Assembly: GCF_029227915.1 (NCBI RefSeq)
Contig: NC_079876.1
Span: 37,803,828-37,867,827, forward strand
Origin: Hydractinia symbiolongicarpus
Taxonomy: Eukaryota; Cnidaria; Hydrozoa; Anthoathecata; Hydractiniidae
Direction: 5' to 3'
DNA: 64,000 bases
How positions within the stretch are numbered: the stretch's first letter is position 1; every line of letters begins with the position of its first letter. Position numbers and translations under genes: made by a program. Shown piece after piece: positions 27,208 to 38,450 of this stretch. A model generated the notes under the pieces. That model did not search any database. It had not been told where the DNA came from and was given only the letters and a program-made list of their open reading frames with translations.

Positions 27208-28327
27208 TTTGGCGCTGTGGTAGCGCTTCATTTAAGAATTAAGATAAAAAAGTCATTTTTTACTGTGGGACCAATCCTAGCCGTTATCGCCCGTGAAGAA
27301 ATAGCGACAGTTTCAAAAACTACATTTCATTGACTTTTTAACAGTATCAATCCGTTTGAGTTACAACGGTTGCGTCACATATTCGTACCAACATGAATTT
27401 AGCGATATTTTTCTGATATTACTAGGTTCCATCGCCTTTAACAATGAAAAGATTGACTGTGGGACTTAACTGAACTAACTTTGGACTATGACCTGATGAA
27501 TGTGATAAATGAGACAATTGGACTCCAAGAAATAACATTGTTCTTAATTTGACATGATTGCCGAAACTTAACGACTACAGTGGTCGCTGTGGTAGCGCTT
27601 TATTTAAGAATTAACATGAAGAAGTCATTTCTTTACTGTGGGACCAATCCTAGCCGTTATCGCGCGCTGAAGAAATAGCGACAGTTACAAAAACTACATT
27701 TCATTGACTTTCTAACGGTTTCAGTCCGTTTGAGTTTTAACGGTTGGGTCACATATTTGTACCAGCATGTATTTAGCGATATTTTTCCGATATTACTAGG
27801 TTGCATCGCCTTTAACAATGAAACGATTGACTGTGGGACTTAATTGAACTAACTTTGGACTGTGACCTGATGAATGTCATAAATGAGACAATTGGACTCC
27901 AAAAAAAAACATTGTTCTTAATTTGACATGATTGCCGAAACTCAGCGACTACACTGATCGCTGTGGTAGCGCTTCATTTAAGAATTAAGATGAAAAAGTC
28001 ATTTTTTTACTGTGGGACCAATCCTAGCCGTTATCGCGCGCTGAAGAAATAGCGACAGTTTCAAAAACTACATTTCATTGACTTTGTAACGGTGTCAGTC
28101 CGTTTGAGTTTCAACGGTTGGGTCACATATTCGTACCAACATGTATTTAGCGATATTTTTCCGATATTATTAGGTTGCATCGCCTTTAACAATGAAACGA
28201 TTGACTGTGGGACTTAATTGAACTAACTTTGGACTGTGACCTGATGAATGTGATAAATGAGACAATTGGACTCCAAGAAAAAACATTGTTCTTAATTTGA
28301 CATGATTGCCGAAACTCAGCGACTACA
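27208..28327 (+). repeat. Three satellite monomers between LINE tails 4 and 5
   Basis: 1,120 bp, equal to three 373-bp monomers, separating two LINE-tail copies. One monomer has the shortened CpG box GTTATCGCCCGTGAAG (about 27,283). The next has a GCTTTATTTAAGAATTAACATGAAGAAG variant near 27,597-27,625 that reappears immediately after LINE tail 5. Confidence 0.92.
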
Positions 28328-28789
28328 TGTATTCAAATTTTAATTATTGTCCCTTAGTTTGGCATTTCTCTTCTTCGAAATCTCTATTGAAAATTGAAAA
28401 ACTCCACAACAGGGCTTTAAGTTTTATTCATGATGACCCAAGACCAGTTGATTGCCTCCCAAATAAACATTATATGGAATTACTAAGGCACAGATATTTA
28501 TGCATAGAAATATTTAAAATTCGGAGAAACATCAGTCCTTCTTTCATGAAAGATATTTTCCTTTTTGAGGAAACTGATAGGCCAGTAAGAAGTCAAAACA
28601 TGAACAACCATCAGTGTAAAAACAAGAGCCTTTGGTCTAAACAGTTTGCAATGTTTAGCCCCAAAAGATTGGAATAAACTTCCTTTTCATACGAAGAGTT
28701 GCGAAGATCTAGTTAAATTTAAGCAAATGATTAAAAAATGGAATGGCTCTCACTGTTCATGCACAGAGTGTCGGCAACTGATTCCATAA
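28328..28789 (+). pseudogene. LINE reverse transcriptase C-terminal remnant, copy 5
   Basis: Same remnant as copies 1-3, with the second-subfamily changes (Ser in place of Ala near the start, Asp in the APK-x-WN segment). The common frameshift lies near 28,629-28,633. The unshifted frame stops at 28677 and the shifted frame at 28787-28789. The copy-4 nonsense change is absent. Confidence 0.88.
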
Positions 28790-29009
28790 CTTGCGTAATC
28801 AATACGAAAATGGCAGAGGGGGAATGTTTATCTTTTATTTATTATTTATTCATTATTTATTTATTATAGTTTTCATCTAAATTGTAAATATATAAAAATA
28901 TTTGGTCGATTTGGATTAGTTTTTTGCAAAATATTATTTTTTTTAAAGAACTATTGTATATAATAACCGACGGTAAATAAATTAAATCAATCAATCAATC
29001 AATCAATCA
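28328..29009 (+). mobile_element. 5'-truncated LINE 3' end, copy 5
   Basis: A 682-bp tail of the second subfamily, 1,802 bp after copy 4. Its left junction is the common one. To the right, the first satellite bases (GCTTTATTTAAGAATTAACATG) belong to a different monomer type from the one following copies 1-4, 6 and 7. That type normally sits one monomer further on, as if one monomer had been lost by unequal exchange just beyond the LINE. Private change: GATTTGGATTAG in the 3' UTR. Confidence 0.92.
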
Positions 29010-30504
29010 TTTGGCGCTGTGGTAGCGCTTTATTTAAGAATTAACATGAAGAAGTCATTTCTTTACTGTGGGACCAATCCTAGCCGTTATCGCGCGCTGA
29101 AGAAATAGCGACAGTTACAAAAACTACATTTCATTGACTTTCTAACGGTTTCAGTCCGTTTGAGTTTTAACGGTTGGGTCACATATTCGTACCAGCATGT
29201 ATTTAGCGATATTTTTCCGATATTACTAGGTTGCATCGCCTTTAACAATGAAACGATTGACTGTGGGACTTAATTGAACTAACTTTGGACTGTGACCTGA
29301 TGAATGTGATAAATGAGACAATTGGACTCCAAGAAAAAACATTGTTCTTAATTTGACATGATTGCCGAAACTCAGCGACTACACTGGTCGCTGTGGTAGC
29401 GCTTCATTTAAGAATTAACATAAAAAAGTCATTTTTTTACTGTGGGACCAATCTTAGCCGTTATCGCGCGCTGAAGAAATAGCGACAGTTTCAAAAACTA
29501 CATTTCATTGACTTTTTAACAGTATCAATCCGTTTGAGTTACAACGCTTGAGTCACATATTCCTACCAACATGTATTTCTTGATATTTTTCAGGTATTAC
29601 TAAGTTATATGGCTTTTAACAGCAAAACGATTGACTGTGGGAATTAATTGAACTGAGTATGGACTGTGACCTTATAAATATAAAAGTGAGACAATTGGAC
29701 CCTTTGAAATAACATTCTTCTTAGTTTGACATGATTGCCGAAACTCAGCGATTACACTGGGCGCTGTGGTAGCGCTTCATTCAAGAATTAAGATAAGAAA
29801 GTCATTTTTTTGCTGTGGGACCAATCCTAGCCTTTATTGCGCCCTGAAGAAATAGCGACAGTTTCAAAAACTACATTTCATTGACTTTCTAACGGTGTCA
29901 GTCCGTTTGAGTTACAACGGTTGCGTCACATATTCGTACCAACATGAGTTTAGCGATATTTTTCTGATATTACTAGGTTGCATCGCCTTTAACAATGAAA
30001 CGATTGACTGTGGGACTTAATTGAACTAACTTTGGACTGTGACCTGATGAATGTGATAAATGAGACAATTGGACTCCAAGAAATAACATTGTTCTTATAT
30101 TGACATGATTGCCGAAACTCAGCGACTACACTGGTCGCTGTGGTAGCGCTTCATTTAAGAATTAAGATGAAAAAGTCATTTTTTTACTGTGGGACCAATC
30201 CTAGCCGTTATCGCGCGCTGAAGAAATAGCGACAGTTTCAAAAACTACATTTCATTGACTTTCTAACGGTGTCAGTCCGTTTGAGTTTCAACGGTTGGGT
30301 CACATATTCGTACCAACATGTATTTAGCGATATTTTTCCGATATTACTAGGTTGCATCGCCTTTAACAATGAAACGATTGACTGTGGGCCTTAATTGAAC
30401 TAACTTTGGACTGTGACCTGATGAATGTGATAAATGAGACAATTGTACTCCAAGAGAAAACATTGTTTTTAATTTGACATGATTGCCGAAACTCAGCGAC
30501 TACA
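29010..30504 (+). repeat. Four satellite monomers between LINE tails 5 and 6
   Basis: 1,495 bp, four monomer lengths. It includes the CCTACCAACATGTATTTCTTG / TTTTCAGGTATTACTAAG monomer type (about 29,560-29,610), which recurs throughout the first 36 kb. No gene seen. Confidence 0.92.
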
Positions 30505-30966
30505 TGTATTCAAATTTTAATTATTGTCCCTTAGTTTGGCATTTCTCTTCTTCGAAATCTCTATTGAAAATTGAAAAACTCCACAACAGGGCTTTAAGTT
30601 TTATTCATGATGACCCAAGACCAGTTGATTGCCTCCCAAATAAACATTATATGGAATTACTAAGGCACAGATATTTATGCATAGAAATATTTAAAATTCG
30701 GAGAAACATCAGTCCTTCTTTCATGAAAGATATTTTCCTTTTTGAGGAAACTGATAGGCCAGTAAGAAGTCAAAACATGAACAACCATCAGTGTAAAAAC
30801 AAGAGCCTTTGGTCTAAACAGTTTGCAATGTTTAGCCCCAAAAGATTGGAATAAACTTCCTTTTCATACGAAGAGTTGCGAAGATCTAGTTAAATTTAAG
30901 CAAATGATTAAAAAATGGAATGGCTCTCACTGTTCATGCACAGAGTGTCGGCAACTGATTCCATAA
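30505..30966 (+). pseudogene. LINE reverse transcriptase C-terminal remnant, copy 6
   Basis: Same remnant as copy 5; its translation in the unshifted frame looks identical (stop at 30854). The common frameshift lies near 30,806-30,810 and the shifted frame ends at 30964-30966. Confidence 0.88.
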
Positions 30967-31186
30967 CTTGCGTAATCAATACAAAAATGGCAGAGGGGGA
31001 ATGTTTATCTTTTATTTATTATTTATTCATTATTTATTTATTATAGTTTTCATCTAAATTGTATATATATAAAAATATTTGGTCGATTTTGATTAGTTTT
31101 TTGCAAAATATTATTTTTTTTAAAGAACTATTGTATATAATAACCGACGGTAAATAAATTAAATCAATCAATCACTCAATCAATCA
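30505..31186 (+). mobile_element. 5'-truncated LINE 3' end, copy 6
   Basis: A 682-bp second-subfamily tail, 2,177 bp after copy 5, with the common junctions. Its AATC tail has one substituted unit (ATCACTCAATC near 31,171). Other private changes are GTATATATAT in place of GTAAATATAT and ATACAAAAATGG in place of ATACGAAAATGG. The breakpoint of the following 3.1-kb duplication falls inside this copy at about 31,042. Confidence 0.92.
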
Positions 31187-34141
31187 TTTGGCGCTGTGGT
31201 AGCGCTTCATTTAAGAATTAAGATAAAAAAGTCATTTTTTACTGTGGGACCAATCCTAGCCGTTATCGCCCGTGAAGAAATAGCGACAGTTTCAAAAACT
31301 ACATTTCATTGACTTTTTAACAGTATCAATCCGTTTGAGTTACAACGGTTGCGTCACATATTCGTACCAACATGAATTTAGCGATAATTTTCTGATATTA
31401 CTAGGTTCCATCGCCTTTAACAATGAAACGATTGACTGTGGGACTTAATTGAACTAACTTTGGACTATGACCTGATGAATGTGATAAATGAGACAAATGG
31501 ACTCCAAGAAATAACATTGTTCTTAATTTGACATGATTGCCGAAACTTAGCGACTACAGTGGTCGCTGTGGTAGCGCTTTATTTAAGAATTAACATGAAA
31601 AAGTCAATTCTTTACTGTGGGACCAATCCTAGCCGTTATCGCGCGCTGAAGAAATAGCGACAGTTACAAAAACTACATTTCATTGACTTTCTAACGGTTT
31701 CAGTCCGTTTGAGTTTTAACGGTTGGGTCACATATTCGTACCAGCATGTATTTAGCGATATTTTTCCGATATTACTAGGTTGCATCGCCTTTAACAATGA
31801 AACGATTGACTGTGGGACTTAATTGAACTAACTTTGGACTGTGACCTGATGAATGTGATAAATGAGACAATTGGACTCCAAGAAAAAACATTGTTCTTAA
31901 TTTGACATGATTGCCGAAACTCAGCGACTACACTTGGCGCTGTGGTAGCGCTTCATTTAAGAATTAAGATGAAAAAGTCATTTTTTACTGTGGGACCAAT
32001 CCTAGCCGTTATCGCGCGCTGAAGAAATAGCGACAGTTTCAAAAACTACATTTAATTGACTTTTTAACAGTATCAATCCGTTTGAGTTACAAAGCTTGAG
32101 TCACATATTCCTGCCAACATGTATTTCTTGATATTTTTCAGGTATTACTAAGTTGTATGGCTTTTAACAGCGAAACGATTGACTGTGGGAATTAATTGAA
32201 CTGAGTATGGACTGTGACCTTATGAATATGAAAGTGAGACAATTGGACTCTTAGAAATAACATTCTTCTTAATTTGACATGATTGCCGAAACTCAGCGAT
32301 TACACTGGGCGCTGTGGTAGCGCTTCATTCAAGAATTAAGATAAGAAAGTCATTTTTTTGCTGTGGGACCAATCCTAGCCGTTATCGCGCGCTGAAGAAT
32401 TAGTGACAGTTTCCAAAACTACATTTCATTGACTTTCTAAGTCTTTTTTTACTGTGGGACCAATCCTAGCCGTTACCCGCGCCCTGAAGAAATAGCGACA
32501 GTTTCAAAAACTTTATTTCATTGATTTCTAACGGTGTCAGTCCGTTTGAGTTACAACGGTTGCGTCACATATTCGTACCAACATGAATTTAGCGATATTT
32601 TTCTGATATTACTAGGTTGCATGGCCTTTAACAATGAAACGATTGACTGTGGGACTTAATTGAACTAACTTTGAACTGAACTGATTTTGGACTATGACCG
32701 TATAAATGTGAGAAATGAGACAATTGGACTCCAAGAAATAATATTCTTCTTAATTTGACGTGATTGCCGGAACTCAGCGATTACACTGGGCGCAGTGGTA
32801 GCGCTTTATTTAAAAATGTAGATAAATAAGTCATCTTCACTGTGGGACCAATCATAGCCGTTATTGCGCACTGAAGAAATAGCGACACTTTCAAGAACTA
32901 CATTTCATTGACTTTCTAACGGTATCAGTTCGTTTGAGTTACAACGGTTGGGTCACATATTCTTACCATCATGTATTTAGCGATATTTTTCTGGTATCAC
33001 TAGGTTGCATCGCTTTTAACAATGAAACGATTGACTGTGGACTTAATTGAACTGATTTTGGGCTGTGACGTTATAAATGTAAAAGTGAGACAATTGGACT
33101 CCAAGAAATAACATTCTTCTTAATTTGACATCATTGCCGCAACTCAGCGATTACACTGGGCGTTCTGTTAGAGCTTCATTTGAAAATAAAGATAAAAAAG
33201 TCATTTTTAACTGTGGGACGAACTCTAGCCGTTAGCGCGCGCTGAAGAAATAGAGACAGTTTCAAACGCTACATTTCACTGACTTTCTATCGATGTCAGT
33301 CCGTTTGAGTTAAAACGGTTGGGTCACATATTCGTACCAACATGTACTTAACGATATTTATCTGATATTACTCGGTTGAATCGGTTTTAACAATAAAACG
33401 ATTGACTGTGGGACTTAATTGAACTAACTTTGGACTGTGACCTGATAAATGTGAGAAATGAGACAATTGGACTCCAAGAAATAATATTCTTCTTAATTTG
33501 ACGTGATTGCCGGAACTCAGCGATTACACTGGGCGCAGTGGTAGCGCTTCATTTAAAAATGTAGATAAATAAGTCATCTTCACTGTGGGACCAATCATAG
33601 CCGTTATCGCGCATTGAAGAAATAGCGACACTTTCAAGAACTACATTTCATTGACTTTCTAACCGTATCAATCCGCTTCAGTTAAAACGGTTGCGTCACA
33701 TATATTCGTACCAACATGTATTTAGCGATATTTATCTGTTATTACTAGGTTTCATCGCTTTTAACAGTGAAACGATTGAATGTGGGACTTAATTCAACTA
33801 ACTTTGGACTGTGACCTGATGAATGTGATTAATGAGACAATTGGACTCCAAGAAATAACATTCATCTTAATTTGACATGATTGCCGGAACTCAGCGATTA
33901 CACTGGGCGCTGTGGTAGCGCTTCATTTAAAAATTTAGATAAATAAGTCATTCTTTACCGTGGGACCAATCCTAGCCGTTATCGCGCGCTGTAGAAATAG
34001 CGACAGTTTCAAAAACTACATTTCATTGACTTTCTAACGGTATCAATCCGCTTCAGTTACAACGGTTGCGTCACATATATTCGTACCAACATGTATTTAG
34101 CGATATTTATCTGTTATTACTAGGTTTCATCGCTTTTAACA
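31042..34141 (+). repeat. 3.1-kb duplicated block, first copy
   Basis: The block begins inside the 3' UTR of LINE tail 6 (TATAGTTTTC at 31,042) and runs through about eight monomers to 34,141, where satellite ending CGCTTTTAAC is joined to LINE sequence again. Markers recur 3,100 bp later: TAACCGACGG (31,141 and 34,241) and the short junction monomer near 32,391 and 35,490. It contains a 90-bp mini-monomer: CpG-box landmarks at about 32,379 and 32,469 are only 90 bp apart, because TTTCTAA is joined to GTCTTTTTTTACTG. It also has a small internal repetition, AACTTTGAACTGAACTGATTTTGG, near 32,668. Confidence 0.88.
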
Positions 34142-34286
34142 TATAGTTTTCATCTAAATTGTAAATATATAAAAATATTTGGTCGATTTTGATTAGTTTT
34201 TTGCAAAATATTATTTTTTTTAAAGAACTATTGTATATAATAACCGACGGTAAATAAATTAAATCAATCAATCAATCAATCAATCA
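34142..34286 (+). mobile_element. LINE 3' tail fragment, copy 7 (145 bp)
   Basis: Only the last 145 bp of the LINE tail: TATAGTTTTCATC to the six-unit AATC tail, followed by the usual TTTGGCGCTG flank. The left junction is not the common one: satellite CGCTTTTAAC runs straight into the 3' UTR. The right flank matches that of copy 6 for kilobases, so this fragment is the edge of a tandem duplication rather than a new insertion. No coding sequence remains. Confidence 0.92.
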
Positions 34287-37200
34287 TTTGGCGCTGTGGT
34301 AGCGCTTCATTTAAGAATTAAGATAAAAAAGTCATTTTTTACTGTGGGACCAATCCTAGCCGTTATCGCCCGTGAAGAAATAGCGACAGTTTCAAAAACT
34401 ACATTTCATTGACTTTTTAACAGTATCAATCCGTTTGAGTTACAACGGTTGCGTCACATATTCGTACCAACATGAATTTAGCGATATTTTTCTGATATTA
34501 CTAGGTTCCATCGCCTTTAACAATGAAACGATTGACTGTGGGACTTAATTGAACTAACTTTGGACTATGACCTGATGAATGTGATAAATGAGACAATTGG
34601 ACTCCAAGAAATAACATTGTTCTTAATTTGACATGATTGCCGAAACTTAGCGACTACAGTGGTCGCTGTGGTAGCGCTTTATTTAAGAATTAACATGAAA
34701 AAGTCAATTCTTTACTGTGGGACCAATCCTAGCCGTTATCGCGCGCTGAAGAAATAGCGACAGTTACAAAAACTACATTTCATTGACTTTCTAACGGTTT
34801 CAGTCCGTTTGAGTTTTAACGGTTGGGTCACATATTCGTACCAGCATGTATTTAGCGATATTTTTCCGATATTACTAGGTTGCATCGCCTTTAACAATGA
34901 AACGATTGACTGTGGGACTTAATTGAACTAACTTTGGACTGTGAACTGATGAATGTGCTAAATGAGACAATTGGACTCCAAGAAAAAACATTGTTCTTAA
35001 TTTGACATGATTGCCGAAACTCAGCGACTACACTTGGCGCTGTGGTAGCGCTTCATTTAAGAATTAAGATGAAAAAGTCATTTTTTAATGTGGGACCAAT
35101 CCTAGCCGTTATCGCGCGCTGAAGAAATAGCGACAGTTTCAAAAACTACATTTAATTGACTTTTTAACAGTATCAATCCGTTTGAGTTACAAAGCTTGAG
35201 TCACATATTCCTACCAACATGTATTTCTTGATATTTTTCAGGTATTACTAAGTTGTATGGCTTTTAACAGCGAAACGATTGACTGTGGGAATTAATTGAA
35301 CTGAGTATGGACTGTGACCTTATGAATATGAAAGTGAGACAATTGGACTCTTAGAAATAACATTCTTCTTAATTTGACATGATTGCCGAAACTCAGCGAT
35401 TACACTGGGCGCTGTGGTAGCGCTTCATTCAAGAATTAAGATAAGAAAGTCATTTTTTGCTGTGGGACCAATCCTAGCCGTTATCGCGCGCTGAAGAATT
35501 AGTGACAGTTTCCAAAACTACATTTCATTGACTTTCTAAGTCTTTTTTTACTGTGGGACCAATCCTAGCCGTTATCGCGCCCTGAAGAAATAGCGACAGT
35601 TTCAAAAACTTTATTTCATTGACTTTCTAACGGTGTCAGTCCGTTTGAGTTACAACGGTTGCGTCACATATTCGTACCAACATGAATTTAGCGATATTTT
35701 TCTGATATTATTAGGTTGCATGGCCTTTAACAATGAAACGATTGACTGTGGGACTTAATTGAACTAACTTTGAACTGAACTGATTTTGGACTATGACCGT
35801 ATAAATGTAATAAGTGAGACAATTGCACTCCAAGAAATAACATTTTTCTTAATTTGACATGATTGCCGGAACTCAGCAATTACACTGAGCGCTGCGGTAG
35901 CACTTAATTTAAAAATGTAGATAAATAAGTCATTTTGTGCTGGGGGACCAATCCTAGCCGTTATCGCGCGCTGACGAATTAGCGACAGTTACAAAAAGTG
36001 CATTTCATTGACTTTCTAACGGTGTCAGTTCGTTTGAGTTACAACGGTTGGGTCACATATTCTTAACATCATGTATTTAGCGATATTTTTCTGGTATCAC
36101 TAGGTTGCATCGCTTTTAACAATGAAACGATTGACTGTGGACTTAATTGAACTGATTTTGGGCTGTGACCTTATAAATGTAAAAGTGAGACAATTGGACT
36201 CCAAGAAATAACATTCTTCTTAATTTGACATCATTGCCGCAACTCAGCGATTACACTGGGCGTTTTGTTAGAGCTTCATTTGAAAATAAAGATTAAAAAG
36301 TCATTTTTAACTGTGGGACGAACTCTAGCCGTTAGCGCGCTGAAGAAATAGAGACAGTTTCAAACGCTACGTTTCACTGACTTTCTAATGATGTCAGTCC
36401 GTTTGAGTTACAACGGTTGGGTCACATATTCGTACCAACATGTACTTAACGATATTTATCTGATATTACTCGGTTGAATCGGTTTTAACAATAAAACGAT
36501 TCACTGTGGGACTTAATTGAACTAACTTTGGACTGTGACCTGATAAATGTGAGAAATGAGACAATTGGACTCCAAGAAATAATATTCTTCTTAATTTGAC
36601 GTGATTGCCGGAACTCAGCGATTACACTGGGCGCAGTGGTAGCGCTTCATTTAAAAATGTAGATAAATAAGTCATCTTCACTGTGGGACCAATCATAGCC
36701 GTTATTGCGCACTGAAGAAATAGCGACACTTTCAAGAACTACATTTCATTGACTTTCTAACGGTATCAGTTCGTTTGAGTTACAACGGTTGGGTCACATA
36801 TTCTTACCATCATGTATTTAGCGATATTTTTCTGGTATCACTAGGTTGCATCGCTTTTAACAATGAAACGATTGACTGTGGACTTAATTGAACTGATTTT
36901 GGGCTGTGACGTTATAAATGTAAAAGTGAGACAATTGGATTCCAAGAAATAACATTCTTCTTAATTTGACATCATTGCCGCAACTCAGCGATTACACTGG
37001 GCGTTCTGTTAGAGCTTCATTTGAAAATAAAGATAAAAAAGTCATTTTTAACTGTGGGACGAACTCTAGCCGTTAGCGCGCGCTGAAGAAATAGAGAAAG
37101 TTTCAAACGCTACATTTCACTGACTTTCTATCGATGTCAGTCCGTTTGAGTTACAACGGTTGGGTCACATATTCGTACCAACATGTACTTAACGATATTT

Positions 37201-37981
37201 ATCTGATATTACTCGGTTGAATCGGTTTTAACAATAAAACGATTGACTGTGGGACTTAATTGAACTAACTTTGGACTGTGACCTGATAAATGTGAGAAAT
37301 GAGACAATTGGACTCCAAGAAATAATATTCTTCTTAATTTGACGTGATTGCCGGAACTCAGCGATTACACTGGGCGCAGTGGTAGCGCTTCATTTAAAAA
37401 TGTAGATAAATAAGTCATCTTCACTGTGGGACCAATCATAGCCGTTATCGCGCACTGAAGAAATAGCGACACTTTCAAGAACTACATTTCATTGACTTTC
37501 TAACCGTATCAATCCGCTTCAGTTACAACGGTTGCGTCACATATATTCGTACCAACATGTATTTAGCGATATTTATCTGTTATTACTAGGTTTCATCGCT
37601 TTTAACAGTGAAACGATTGAATTTGGGACTTAATTCAACTAACTTTGGACTGTGACCTGATGAATGTGATTAATGAGACAATTGGACTCCAAGAAATAAC
37701 ATTCATCTTAATTTGACATGATTGCCGGAACTCAGCGATTACACTGGGCGCTGTGGTAGCGCTTCATTTAAAAATTTAGATAAATAAGTCATTCTTTACC
37801 GTGGGACCAATCCTAGCCGTTATCGCGCGCTGTAGAAATAGCGACAGTTTCAAAAACTACATTTCATTGACTTTCTAACGGTATCAATCCGCTTCAGTTA
37901 CAACGGTTGCGTCACATATATTCGTACCAACATGTATTTAGCGATATTTATCTGTTATTACTAGGTTTCATCGCTTTTAAC
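34142..37981 (+). repeat. 3.1-kb duplicated block, second copy with extra dimer
   Basis: Second copy of the block at 31,042-34,141, including the LINE-tail fragment and the 90-bp mini-monomer (about 35,478-35,567). It stays 3,100 bp in register until about 36,700. There an additional dimer of about 742 bp is present: the TCATCTTCACTGTGGGACC monomer occurs near 36,670 and again near 37,412. The counterpart of the first copy's end is thus at about 37,981, 3,841 bp on. Confidence 0.85.
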
Positions 37982-38450
37982 AGTGAAACGATTGAATGTG
38001 GGACTTAATTGAACTAACTTTGGACTATGACCTGATGAATGTGATTAATGAGACAATTGGACTCCAAGAAATAACATTCATCTTAATTTGACATGATTGC
38101 CGGAACTTAGCAATTACACTGGGCGCTGTGGTAGCGCTTCATTTAAAAATTTAGATAAATAAGTCATTCTTTACCGTGGGACCAATCCTAGCCATTATCG
38201 CGCGCTGTAGAAATAGCGACAGTTTCAAAAACTACATTTCATTGACTTTCTAACGGTGTCAGTCAGTTTGAGTTGCAACGGTTGGGTCACATATGAGACA
38301 ATTGGACTCCAAGAAATAACATTCTTCTTGATTTGACATGACTGCCAGAACTCAGCGATTACACTGGGCGCTGTGATAGCGCTTCATTTAAAAATTTAGA
38401 TAAATAAGTTATTTTTTACTGTGGGACCAATCCTAGCCGTTATCCCGCGC
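37982..38450 (+). repeat. Satellite monomers with a half-monomer deletion
   Basis: Transition between the duplicated block and the trimeric HOR. Near 38,294 GGTCACATAT is joined directly to GAGACAATTGG, removing roughly 170-175 bp, close to half a monomer. Flanking sequence is ordinary satellite. Confidence 0.85.
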
